A stretch of DNA of 64,000 bases from Bipolaris cookei. Taxonomy: Eukaryota > Ascomycota > Dothideomycetes > Pleosporales > Pleosporaceae. The stretch lies in contig NRSV01000027.1 of assembly GCA_002286855.1 (NCBI GenBank), forward strand, positions 141,772-205,771. The letters run 5' to 3'. This document shows, one piece after another, positions 46,372 through 57,127 of the stretch. Each line of letters begins with the position of its first letter. Positions within the stretch are counted from its first letter, which is position 1. Under the pieces are notes generated by a model. It was not told the origin of the DNA, made no database searches, and saw only the letters and a program-made list of their open reading frames with translations. The position numbers were made by a program, and so were the translations under genes.

Positions 46372-47186
46372 AAAATCATTTAGATTTTCTTTGAGGCTGT
46401 TTGAGAGAGTAATGGGTTTTCGAATATATATTGTTAGTTCCGGGGTCTCGTCTAGTCTTGTGGAGTGAGCAGCTCGTTGAAAGGGTTAAATCCCATATGC
46501 AAGTTGATCTTGCTTTACTATAGGCCATTGCGACTTTGCTGGGATGAAGCCGCACAGTAAATTACCAATTCAGCTGTGCCCATGACGAGGCCAAAAGGGT
46601 TTTTTTATTCGTTTTGGAAAGTAGTTTAAATCAATTACTACAACCGATTCTGGTAGGCCTCTCATAGTAGTAGGATTATCAGACGTTGAAGTGAACAATT
46701 TGTTATTTTGATGTCGCAGATCGTGTTGCCTATCATCACACAGAATTATAATTCAGTGATTGGCTTCCACCTCTACGATTTTTCTGTTATGAGACCGTCA
46801 CGCACTGAATGTACTTCTGGGAAGATATGTGCATGTCGAAGCTCGCATGCAAGTTGGTCTTCGCGTTTGGGCAGGTGGATATTTATCTGAACGATGAACC
46901 AAAGCGGCGTATAGCCAATCCAGTTGTTCTGATGTCAATTCCTTGGGTGCTTTTCTAAAGGCAGGAAGGAGCTGAATAAGCAGTAATGTCCGTGAGCATG
47001 TGAAACAATCTCCTGATGCAAGCGATTGCAAGCGGTGCGGCTAGACAGATCCGCTACCTCTGCCATTTCTAGTCCAATCTAACACGGGTTGTTTCTCCCT
47101 GGATGAAGCGAGTTGAGCATTCTCGAGTGTTTGGCTGAATCAAGTTTATCGTTGAATCTTTCAAAATATCTTCCATTACTAACTCG
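46372..47186. other. Intergenic, no gene seen
   Basis: 0.8 kb of convergent 3' flank, AT-rich in its first half. Nothing supported. Confidence 0.4.
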
Positions 47187-47756
47187 CTACGAGCATACCG
47201 GACTCGTACTTGGTCTCACAGCAGCATTCGACGGGTTCGTTTGTCCACAGCCACTCACCACACCACCAATCGTATCATCAATCGCTGCATTGTACGCAGC
47301 ACCGCAGTTCGGATCACTGAGGTACCATGTCAGCAAGAGAACTTTTCCAATGATTCTTCTCCTAGTAACAACTTACCTCGCACCACCACTCGCATTGTTG
47401 AACCACGAACACACATCATGCGAGAAGCAATCCTGTGTATACGCGTTGCCAAGTGCAGCGCCTGAGCAACCTGCTCCACAGCGGCCGTTACAGCTGTAAC
47501 TATAGATTATGTCAGTTACTGTATGGATGGATATGTGGGAGGGTTGGATTGCGTACTCTCCACCGTTTACGCTGTTTGTACCGAAGTTGCTGCCTACGAT
47601 GCCGGTCCAGCGACAGGTCTGGCCGGCCGCGTTAGTCCATGTTGCTGTTGCCGTGGCGCCGACACTGAGACAGGTTATTTGGCGTTTTTCCAGGGCAGGA
47701 GCTGCAGAGGTTTGGATCGCTAAGAGAGCAGTGAGACAGAGACTGAGGAGATACAT
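47187..47756 (-). CDS. Small secreted cysteine-rich protein with CxxHDxC motif
   Basis: Three exons (47756-47557, 47499-47377, 47316-47187) encode 150 residues. The signal peptide MYLLSLCLTALLAIQTSAA is followed by PALEKR, a likely Kex2 cleavage site. The mature part has ten cysteines, including SCNGRCGAGCSG, the motif DCFSHDVCSWFNNASGG and DPNCGAAYNAAIDDT. C-x2-H-D-x-C resembles the active-site loop of secreted phospholipase A2, but the calcium loop and the downstream Tyr/Asp pattern are not evident, so enzyme activity is uncertain. Introns are GTACGC/ATAG and GTAAGT/TCAG. It could be a secreted enzyme or a candidate effector. Confidence 0.85.
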
Positions 47757-49592
47757 GTTGAGTGGCGGCTTTGTAGAGAGTCGATGTTTAGCGTTGGTGA
47801 TGACTGCACTGCCGATTGTATTTGAAAGATTTGTTTTAGATGCTAGGGATTGGACTTATATAGTGGAAATGAAATGGAGTAAAGACAGTATTTTTTCAAC
47901 GGAGATTTGATGCAGATCTACACTCGGCAAGTACTTGAATCCTCCCTGTAAAACCGGTAGCTAGAGTACCTTGAAGCAGTCTGAACACGGACGTTCCTGC
48001 CATATGAAGTGCAAGCGCCATAGACTACGCGGTCACAACTTTTCTCATATGTCCTTAGCCTCACCACACAATATTTCCTAAACGGCCGAGTATTCGGTCC
48101 TGTCTAACTAGCATTGACATTCACCCAGTGATGTATCTGCAACTGGCGGAAGCGTACAGCCGCATCTTACATATGCGGCATTCGTCCCGTTTCGAGACGT
48201 TTAGATCTCTACAAAATAGGGTATGACGGAACAATTTGGGTCGCGACATGCAGGGGTGTGATGTTGCAATGGTGGAGTTACCGAGGCTCGCGGGAGTTCA
48301 TTCCAGGTACAGGCTGGCAGAATTGAACGGGGAATAACAACTACCTCCAAGAACATGAGCTTTTGTACATCTTGTTGTTACATTGTACTGCACGAGTGGC
48401 GTTTGTTGTTTGAGTCTCTATATTGGAGTACTGGCACGTGACCTAATGATGAGGCATAGCGCCTCGGCGGATGTTCTGTACTTGCCTAAATAAAACCTAT
48501 TCAAGCCTCGATGCAACAATGTCTTCCTAGCGTAGATGAACACCTACGTTGAGCAGCATCTTGATCACGGATGAGGATTTGGTTGCGGATACTACTACCG
48601 ACAAGCAGGCCGGAACTCCCGGTCCGACACGGGTTTCACCATATGCCAGAGGCGGAGCACCATGACGTTGTGCTACACAACATATTGCGTTCAATTGTTA
48701 ACTACGATATATCTCTCTTCACCAGAGACTGTTTTTCGCCTATCAGTCGGGAAGAGGATTTAGGTGACAACTGGCCTGATCCAGAGGTACTCTGCAACTT
48801 CGTTTAGAAAGTAAGTAGTCTCTTTATTTGAGCTACTACTGCATATTGTTTCATCCGCGAAGGCGCATGATTAGTTTATCATATCCTAAGCTGTTTCCTA
48901 GGTCCTGGCACTTGGCATTCAAACAGTGTCCGCCCATATTCAGAATGCGATTTCTCTTCGCTCATATAGTATCTGTTCTTATCTCCTTTCTATCCGGAGT
49001 CGGGAAGAGTCCCCTCAATAGATAAATTTGCGTGCTTTTTTATGTCGCCGCTCCATTCCACAACTTCAAACAGATCAACTAATCCAAAACGTCTTCAGAG
49101 AAGAACGTTCCACAGTCCTAGTTCCAATGAAACAAAAATGTGTCCTTTCTTAACACGGCCTCGACATTCTCAGTGTACTGTCGCTTTAAACTCCCTAATT
49201 TTGCATTTAGAGACGGTACATGTAAAGCCACACTTGTAAAGGCGAAAATTCCGGTACTTGTTGGAATCATTATTGACTGTTTTCTCAACAGAGTACTTGC
49301 TTTCAATCTTTCTAATTCGTGAGAATCTTCCCGTTTGCGTCGTTGAAAGTTGTGGAGGCTGTGACTGGCTTACTGCAGGCTGCGTATCCACTCTTTCCTC
49401 CTTCATCGAACTTCTCACATCTACTAAGAATGCTAGTATCACCCTTGTTCCAAAGTATTTATATTTCCACTGTTCAGACAACATGCCCCATGCCTTACCA
49501 TATAGCACAAGAAGTCTTCCTGAAGCTGATTGATCAAGCATCGAGGACGATGCTGCGTTTTCCGATGGCCCTGAAGCACCTGCCTTTCTCAT

Positions 49593-49667
49593 TGGTTATC
49601 GATTTCGAACTAGTCAATAGACTCACTGGTTATCGATTTCGAACTAGTCAATAGACTCACTGGTTAT
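49593..49667 (+). repeat. 34-bp tandem duplication
   Basis: Two perfect copies of a 34-bp unit beginning tggttatcgatttcg, starting at 49593 and 49627, followed by a partial third copy. It looks recent. Confidence 0.85.
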
Positions 49668-49945
49668 ATTGCGCCCATTCTCTGGTCTTCTCAAACTCGA
49701 GATTGGGTACAACCATTCGATCGTTGGTCGGTCAAATGCATATGACCTATCGCTTTGTGCAATGCACGACTCTAGTATACTGATGCTCTGAGACTCTCGT
49801 ATAATATACTGTTACAAGCAACAAAAGGATCCTCTCCTTGACAAGTGACGAGATGGCCGAAGGCCTAAGGACGTCCACGTCAGAAGGTAATGATCATCGC
49901 GGGGCCAGGTCACGTGATGTGCCATCCCGCTAAGAGCAACCATCC

Positions 49946-49996
49946 AAGGGATGGCAGGGCGCCTTGGGATGGCAGGGAAGTAAGGGATGGCAGGAC
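49946..49996 (+). repeat. Short tandem GGGATGGCAGG repeat
   Basis: Three copies of gggatggcagg separated by 7-8 bp. No coding context. Confidence 0.75.
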
Positions 49997-50249
49997 TGGA
50001 AGCAATGAGGATATAAGGATGGATGGGTTTCATTATTACTCTCGTTGTGGTCAACTCAAATTGTACTTTCTTACTAGTATCTTTACTTAACAAGATTGTT
50101 ATTTGTTAGTCTATAGCAATATAGATTAGTGTTTGTCAAAACCTCCGGTTACATCCATAATTCCTTGCCACTACGAATCGCCAGACAACTCTCACGGAGC
50201 TAGTCACCCATTCCTACTCGCCCTAACCCGGATCGAGCTCAGAGAAGTA

Positions 50250-51030
50250 TTAGCACCAAACCCCGTGTAACATATACCTGGTGACCTCGCCGCAGACCTC
50301 GTGGTAAGTCATATCATATGTAACTAGAATCGGTTCTTTTTTACTGTGTTTAGATGCAGGCATCATTCCGAGGACGAAAAAGATGTGGTCATGCGGTACT
50401 GAAGTTTCAAAGCCTTTCGCTTGTTCCAGCAAGTCCAGGAGCTCTAGTGTCCGAGATGAGAAAAGCCCGTTGAGCGATATCAGGTTTTCAATCGCTTTGA
50501 TATTGGAAGCAAAGTCCGGAGCATACATAGCCAGCAGGCTCCTGGTGAAATCTTCCTAGGTTGAAGAGAGGTAGGGAGAAGCAACATTCAACTTTCTAGC
50601 AGCGAATACTTCTTGGCGAACCCAGGTTCGTACGAACCATGTATAATTCATTACCAATTTCCACAGCTCTTCTTTATGGCTTGGGCAACCCAGAAATCCC
50701 AGATGTGGTCCACAGTTCTTGTTGCAACATCGTATCAAGTTCTCGATTGCCAGTGATTCATCGATCCATATAATCACAGCACTGGCTTTAGAGTAGATGT
50801 TTTTCATGCGAGGTATTTGAACTGATTTCTCGACTAAGTCGTCTTGATTGATGCAAAGGAAATTAACCCAGAAATATAGTTCATTCTCTGGCTGTCGCAG
50901 GTATTTGAGTGCCGAGTCAAGAGTATCCCGTAAGAGTATCGTATCTCTGTCGTAAATACACTCCATGAAGGGTGATACAGTTCACCAAACGTACGAAAGC
51001 GCATTTTATGTGACAATTGTGTCATTTTTT
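50250..51030 (-). pseudogene. HET-domain (heterokaryon incompatibility) pseudogene
   Basis: Minus-strand frames give ALSYVW, a stop, then FMECIYDRDTILLRDTLDSA, YFWVNFLCINQDDLVEKSVQ, MKNIYSKASAVIIWIDES and WFVRTWVRQEVFAAR, the ordered motifs of the HET domain. A TAG near 50562 then interrupts SSTEDFTRSLLAMYAPDF, and the frame resumes to 50250. The usual N-terminal part before ALSYVW and the long C-terminal part are absent or unrecognisable. It lies about 235 bp from a pogo transposon. An intact gene would take part in non-self recognition and cell death. Confidence 0.75.
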
Positions 51031-51264
51031 ATGATCGTCTGGGCGTCCAAGTCTACCAATTTGACAACAACGAGTTTGAGTATAAGAAAGGCTGAGCGGT
51101 CTGGGTTTGGTTTGATAAGGACAAGGGGCGTTTGCCACTCGTGAATATCTTGATATGAGCACATGATGACAGCTGGTTTGAGGCAGATTTTCTTCCGTTG
51201 TAGAAGCCTAGATGATGGTGATTCATCAGCGGCCATACATTGTTGGGAACAAGTGATTAACGTA

Positions 51265-51317
51265 TTCCATCAGCGAGAGGGCCACTTTTTCTTGGCATTA
51301 CGAACTTCACGTACGAA
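51265..51317 (+). repeat. Left TIR of pogo element 1
   Basis: Begins TTCCATCAGCG and ends CACGTACGAA; exact reverse complement of 53009-53061. Confidence 0.95.
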
Positions 51318-51322
51318 TAATA

Positions 51323-53000
51323 ATGTCTCAACAACAGAACGCGATATTAATTCAAAAATAAGGTCGAATTACTCTTGCTACTTAGACCTCTCGTACAGGT
51401 CAGTTTAAGAGCATACGACGCGCTGCTGCAGGTTATAACGTACGACATCAGCAGATCTCTCGGTGGCTTCAAGGAATTACGTTTCGACCTAACACGCAGC
51501 CAAATTGCCAAAAACTAACTACAACTGAAGAGCGGACAATCTTACGATATATTCTTGACCTAGACTCGCGAATATTTGCCCCCCAACTTTGTGAGGTAGC
51601 AGATATGGCAGAGAAACTACTGCACGTACGTGGACAGCCTGTAGGTAAATGCTGGGCAGAGCGGTTTGTGTCGCGTTCGGACGAGTTTAAAATGGCCTTT
51701 AGTCGAGCAAAGAATCGTCAGAAAATATAGCAGGAGAACCCAGAGGTTATCAACGCGTGGTTTAAGCTCGTACGAGAGACAATTGAGAAGTATGGGGTTC
51801 ATTCAGACGATATCCACAACTTTGATGAAACTGGCTTTCAGATGGGCGTGATTGGCTTAATGAAGGTGGTTACAGGCGCAGAGTGTCGTACGAGGCCTAC
51901 TCTTACGCAGCCAGGCAATCGCGAGTGGGTTACAGTCATTCAGAGCATCTGCGCCGCGGGATACGCTACCCCGCCATTCATTATCTACAAAGGACGCGTC
52001 CATATCTCTGCTTGGTACGAGGAAGCAGGTATATCGTACGATTGGAAGCTCTCAGTATCAGAGAATGGCTGGACGAACAATGAGCTTGGCCTGGCGTGGT
52101 TAAAGCATTTTGACGAGCATACAAAGACGCGTCAGGTGGGGTCGTACAGACTGCTCATTCCTGACGGCCATGAGAGCCACCTAAACCAAGAATTTAAAGC
52201 CTACTGTCTCGTATGGAAGATCCTTACTCTTTTTATGCCTGCTCATTCATCGCACATACCTCAACCACGTAACGTCTGCTTTTCACCTCTTAAGCAGAAG
52301 TACTCCCAACGCGTACGAGACTTGGCACGCCACCATATCTGGCGTATTAACAAAGAACGCTTTCTCCCAGCCTTTCGAGACGCGTTTTGCGACGTGTTTA
52401 CGTCCGATAACTGCAAGAAAGCCTTTGAGGCAGCAGGGGTAGTCCTTATCAACGCGCAGAGTCATTGATCGCCTTGACGTACGCCTTCATACCCCACCAC
52501 AAGATGCTCAACCAGAAACACCCTGGCAGTCCAAAACACCTAGCAATTCGTACGAATTTGAATCACAGTCAAAGCTTCTGAGAGACTCTTTCGTACGGTC
52601 ACCAACTACTGCACAAGAAGGCTTTTCAAAGCTTATTAAAGGAGCTGAGGAGATGCTGCATGAGAATGTGCTCATGAAGACCCGCGTACGAGAGCTTGAA
52701 GAGCAATTAGCAGAGGTAACAAAGCGCCGAGGGCGTAAAAGAAAGCGGATCCAGATGGGTGGGACACTTGACTTTGGTGCAGGAGCATCGCAGGCAGCTC
52801 AAAGTGCTTCTACTAATCGTACGACATCAAAGAAGGCGCGTGGTGAGGGTAGTCAAGAAAGGGCTCTACCAGGTCAACGGCACTGTAGAACTTGTGGGAG
52901 AGTAGGCCATAACGCCCGTACGTGCCAAAAAGATAGAGAAGAATATTCTTTATTAGATACAAGTGAGTCGTACGACGCATCTATAGCAAGTGCAGAGTAA
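51323..53000 (+). pseudogene. Pogo/DDE_1 transposase pseudogene with zinc knuckle
   Basis: The frame starting at 51323 reads MSQQQNAILIQK and then stops twice before the helix-turn-helix region (AAAGYNVRHQQISRWLQG). A further stop lies at 51728-51730. From there an open stretch carries NFDETGFQMG (first catalytic Asp), LLIPDGHESH (second Asp) and PQPRNVCFSPLK, where the third Asp position reads Asn. A frameshift near 52462 moves the C-terminal part into the frame that ends at 53000, with a coiled-coil-like Glu/Leu/Arg stretch and a CCHC zinc knuckle CRTCGRVGHNARTC. At least three stops, one frameshift and one lost catalytic residue make it inactive. Confidence 0.88.
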
Positions 53001-53008
53001 TTCAAGTT

Positions 53009-53061
53009 TTCGTACGTGAAGTTCGTAATGCCAAGAAAAAGTGGCCCTCTCGCTGATGGAA
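53009..53061 (-). repeat. Right TIR of pogo element 1
   Basis: Exact reverse complement of 51265-51317. Its outer end lies within 20 bp of the last codons of a Tc1 transposase remnant. Confidence 0.95.
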
Positions 53062-53075
53062 CCCGTTGTATCCTC

Positions 53076-54903
53076 TTAACGCTTTCTTAGGTCAAGTCTT
53101 CCCTCTCTATACTCATTACCACCTTCAAGTTCAATAATTTTTGAACATGTATTATAATCCTCTCTACCCAAGCCTGTATTTGTGACTGCGGGAGGTCTTC
53201 TCAGGCCTGTTTCCGAGCCTTCTCTGTCTCTGCTCTATTTTTTGGGGCACCTTTCTTTGTCGTTATTCTTTTTATCCAGAATCAGGCTGGCTCAATAGCA
53301 TTTAAGTCAGGGGAATTACCGCACCAGAGAAGCTTTTCCACCTCTTCTCTTTGGTAAATAATATGCTGGGCATGGTGAGCGTGAGAAGGAGCTTTATCTT
53401 CTTGAAAGACAGTACCCGATCTATCTTTTTTACATTCCTTAGCAAAGGAGATAAGCTTTGGAATCAGAACTACCGTCTGATATCGCCACCAATCAATGCC
53501 CCCTTTCTCACTACCACGGGCAAGTTTCCCATTCTCCTTCGTCCATTTTCATTGAGGTGCCCTACCAGGCTTATTTCTTAAATCTAGCCTCCTTACACCA
53601 GACGAGATTTCCCAATCTTACTTCATAATTAGCCATAGAATCCTATTTATTTCTTCAAGCTTAGCAGCTGCCTCTCTCTTCTTCATTGGCGTCTCAGGTC
53701 TCCATATATGGAATGGACCTTTCTTATCATAAGAGAAGCAGCCCCAAAACATGAACTCAAAGTAGCTCTTCCAGCGTTCTCTAATGACTGTCTTGTTGAA
53801 GATCTCTTCTGGTCTCCTCCATACCCGATAGCTGCCACGATGAAGCTTTAGCAAAACAGAGGTTTCATCTGACCCAATCACGTTTTTCCAGTCCTCAAGC
53901 GTCCAGTCCTTATGGGCTATACACCAATCAAGCCTATCCTGCCTCATCTTCTTTGTCAACCCAGGCTTCCTCGTTGGCTTTGTCTTGTTATATCCAGCTG
54001 CTTTAAGGACCCTCCACTGTGAGAGGCTGCGCAAAGGTTGCCGATGCCTGGTAACAAGATTGTATTCGATAGAGAACTGAGCTTCTGAGCTACGTAGCTA
54101 TCTATGTACAGTGCTAGCTGCCCCTGCACAATCGAGTCGATAAGACCTAGTCGCTCCGGTTGTCGGTCAGAGCGCACCGAGTCTCGGCGAGACTCGGAGC
54201 TCTAGGTGGCATCCGGATTTTAGGAGCAGGCCGAGATTCCATCGAGGTACAACACACCAACTAGGCTCTAGCCTATCACATCCACACCGTCGTAGATGAG
54301 ACATTGACGCCTTGCTCACTAAAATCACCAGCTATATCAGCGTAGCTCTTCTCTCGCCCGTATCGGTCTCTTTGTACCTTCTCCACAACAGAGTCCTATA
54401 TAGGCTCTTGTTTTCGTGCGCAGCCAGAGCGACGGGCATCCACTAGATACTCAGGAGGGAGTTTATGTTGCGAGGAAGTCGCTATACTCAGTCACTGATG
54501 GTGGCTGCTCCCTTACCAAAACAGGTTAGATCAGTATATAGCTGGCGTCAGACGCCCAAACAATCCATTACTCTTAATTACACATTTGATAGTTTAATCG
54601 GAACTACGTCTGGCTGAAAGCCTCGCTGGTAGGCCCGGCAATAGATATCGTCGATAGTTCGGATTGAGATACCAGTCAGCGCACTGATCTAGGTTGTAGA
54701 TTTGCCACTGAAGGGAGACTTCAGAGTGACGATTAGAGCACGCGTAGTAATATCGATCGCACGAGCCATTGCAACACCAGAATAGATCAGTATATTTGCT
54801 ATCTACAGCTTCATGAAGTTGGGCAAAAAACATATCAGCGCCAAGAATAGTCGGGCCGATAGGATACCCCTGTCAGCGGATACTTTTGAAAGCAACCTCC
54901 GTA
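53076..54903 (-). pseudogene. Tc1/mariner transposase remnant 1
   Basis: On the minus strand the end TACGGAGGTTGC at ~54903 is followed by a helix-turn-helix start (MARAIDITTRALIVTLKSPF), an inserted/degraded stretch near 54100-54540, then the catalytic part: TKPTRKPGLTKKMRQDRLDW, NVIGSDETSVLL (first Asp), FMFWGCFSYDKKGP, VFQEDKAPSHAHHAQ (second Asp) and LLWCGNSPDLNAIEP with the third acidic residue. It ends with ELEGGNEYREGR. Several stops interrupt it. The other terminal repeat is not seen; pogo element 1 abuts that side. Confidence 0.85.
54177..54197. repeat. Perfect 9-bp inverted repeat
   Basis: CCGAGTCTC, spacer GGC, GAGACTCGG lies within sequence inserted in Tc1 remnant 1. It may mark a small nested insertion; no other evidence. 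Confidence 0.6.
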
Positions 54904-55839
54904 ACGTATGCAAAACGCGTGTAAAGTTGGCGCTTTTCGTCCGTGCGCAGTTATTCGTCTACCGATAGGACTCTTGGCGTAGCCGTGGCCATCCCAAAGA
55001 TCTCGAACAAGGCAGCCTGGGCCAGTCCCCTGGCATAGTAGATTGATACACGATAGTCAATACAATACGTAGTAGTCATTCCACCTTTTCCCTTCTCCTA
55101 CTCGGTTATCTATGGTAGCCATACTACCAGAGGGACCTTGTTTCAACACTTTTGTTATTTAATTGCATGCCATGAAAAAAAAAAAGAAATCTTGAACGAA
55201 TGAGCTGAGTTCCAAGCCGTGTATCACGTACGTGCGTCTATGTGAGACAAAATCTTGATCAGTTGGCCGTGAATCGAACTAGTATCCATGTAGCTTCAAG
55301 TGTACTACGTGCATAGATAGTATATGTCTGTCTTGCGTCAACTCGAGTTAATAACAGGGCTCTTTCTGAAGTCGTTTTAGCTATCTAAAACATAGCCCCG
55401 AGCTGCATATAGACTCTAATGGAATAATAATATACGATATCAACCTGAAAGCCCACTTCTTAACCCGCCTATAAAACGGTTTGGACCCCGAGCTTACGGT
55501 GCCAAGACTTGTAATAACGCAATACGAAGAGCATGACCGAAATCAGGCAACAGGCCATACTAGAGCAGACTGTTTAAGTAAGATCGTCAGCTTTTCGGCG
55601 CTTACTATAGTGATACTATGATTTTTTCTTCATGAAATCTGAGACTTAGTGCTTATAACGACTCTTTGAATGATTCGACTTTATATTTGTGGGTATCTCT
55701 GAACTATTTAACACTGATGAAGACACTCATGTCCATGCTCTAGTAAACTGTTTTCTATTTCACCCACTCATCATCGTATTATACTTCAAGTTCATACTAC
55801 ATCTCGAATTCGAGAAAAACGAGAGAATAGTGGTTCAGA
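54904..55839. other. Non-coding, AT-rich part of the transposon island
   Basis: 0.9 kb between the Tc1 remnant and the small secreted protein gene. It should include that gene's promoter. No other feature recognised. Confidence 0.4.
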
Positions 55840-56192
55840 ATGATGACCGACCTGAAAAAGATATTACTTCTCCTAGCTGCTGCCGGAACTATTAGTGCCA
55901 GCGAGAGTTCCGACAAGACTATAACAGTAACATCTCGGCCGACAGCCTCCAGTGCACCCTTTGTGAGTTGATTGCCTACTCACATACTCGTATGATTTCT
56001 AATACTGGCTTTCTAGCTCTGCGACCCAGATAGGCAGATATGCGGCAATGGTGATAACATCAATATCTTCACATGTAGGGTAAGTTTAAACTGTATCGTT
56101 TTCCTTTCATTGTCCTAACTCAATGTCAGGATTTTTGTCCTGGTTGGAAAGGTTGCACACCGCTCGATGATGGAACAGCGAACTGCGGATAA
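55840..56192 (+). CDS. Small secreted six-cysteine protein (candidate effector)
   Basis: Three phase-0 exons (55840-55962, 56017-56079, 56130-56192) give 82 residues. Exon 1 encodes a signal peptide (MMTDLKKILLLLAAAGTISA) and a Ser/Thr-rich stretch. Exons 2 and 3 read LCDPDRQICGNGDNINIFTC and DFCPGWKGCTPLDDGTANCG, so the mature part has six cysteines, an even number suited to three disulphides. Introns of 54 and 50 bp have clean borders (GTGAGT..TTCTAG with branch-like TCTAAT; GTAAGT..TGTCAG with CCTAAC). There is no stop or frameshift, unlike most neighbours. I do not recognise a family. Size, secretion, cysteine content and location among transposons are those of fungal effector candidates; function is inferred only. 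Confidence 0.78.
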
Positions 56193-56680
56193 GATTTACT
56201 GTTTGATCGATGGTTCGGGATCTGGGTAGTACTAAACTGATTGAGCTTTGTCTGGATCGTAGAGTCAGATATCACATATCCCGTAATACAGATAGTGTGA
56301 ACGGTCTGTAGGGACTGTATTCCAGCTACCTAGTCCAGATGCTATTTACAGTCAAGATGAAGAAAGAAGGTAAGACGCGAGCGGGGAGCCTCTTTTGTTT
56401 GGGTTGGCGCACGGCCCTTACCTTGCCAGGGACGCGATACCAAAAAAACCTTTTGCACTTTTCTTATCGGAGATTGATCTAATCCCCACATTAAGCTATA
56501 CGATCTTTTTGCCAATTGGATACATACTGACTCGTCCCTCCTATACATGCCCATCCCACCTCCCTCTCACAAACCTACCCAACAAACTCCCACGTCCCAT
56601 CCTCCCTCCTCCCCATATCCCCATACCCCTCCGGTAACTTCCCCCTCCTCCCCCCTGCCCCCCGACAAACAGATAAATAC
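56193..56680. other. Non-coding spacer with pyrimidine-rich part
   Basis: 3' flank of the secreted protein gene, then a C-rich stretch (56550-56670) up to the Tc1 end at 56681. A plus frame at 56395-56637 is low-complexity in its second half and not supported. Confidence 0.4.
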
Positions 56681-57127
56681 TACGGAGGTGCCCTTTAAAA
56701 GTTTTGTCCTACGCTAATCTCGGCGCTTCGGCGCAACTCTTCTTGGTGCAACTCCCACCTTCAAACTGAGTAGCTATACGATTAATCTGTATCGATACTA
56801 TGTCTCCTAACACTGATTCTTATACCCGCGCCTTAATTGTGACGTTAAAGTCACTTCCTGTTGGCAAGTCCACATCACAGATATCAGAGCTAACTGGTGT
56901 TCATCCTCGTACGGTCAACCGTATCTATAGCAGAGCTGTTGCTGCTGGCTTTGAGCCAAACGTCCTCCCTCATAAGATTCTTCCACATCACGTGCAGGAC
57001 GCCCCTCGCTATGGCCGACCTATGAAGCAGACAGAGGAAGTGAAGGAGCAGATAATCTAAAAAGTACGACGTGATAGATATGAACTAGAGAAGAGCTGCG
57101 CTGACGTTGCTGGTGCTCTCAGCCTCC
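56681..57127 (+). mobile_element. Tc1/mariner remnant 2, 5' part only
   Basis: Starts with TACGGAGGTGCCC, the same terminal sequence as remnants 1 and 3. A transposase start at 56800 (MSPNTDSYTRALIVTLKSLP, then GKSTSQISELTGVHPRTVNR) gives the helix-turn-helix domain; a TAA at 57058 interrupts before RRDRYELEKSCADVAGAL. The copy then ends abruptly where the hAT-like end begins at 57128, so the catalytic domain is missing. Confidence 0.8.

Larger units (their letters stand above)
47757..50249. other. Intergenic, decaying towards the transposon island
   Basis: 2.5 kb without a recognised gene. Short frames (48571-48807, 49170-49592) have no family resemblance. Two small tandem repeats are listed separately. 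Confidence 0.4.
51265..53061 (+). mobile_element. Pogo-type DNA transposon 1, inactive
   Basis: Perfect 53-bp terminal inverted repeats at 51265-51317 and 53009-53061 (outer bases TTCCATCAGCGAGAGGGCC) bound a 1.8-kb element holding one transposase gene. No TA target duplication is visible at the two ends, so the flanks may have rearranged. The element contains fifteen copies of the palindrome CGTACG. The TIRs are identical although the gene is broken, which suggests recent amplification of a copy mobilised in trans. Confidence 0.9.

Noticed and set aside
55255..55320. tRNA-like GAATCGAACT motif
   Set aside because: No acceptor or anticodon stem can be formed around it; it is probably chance or a degraded copy.
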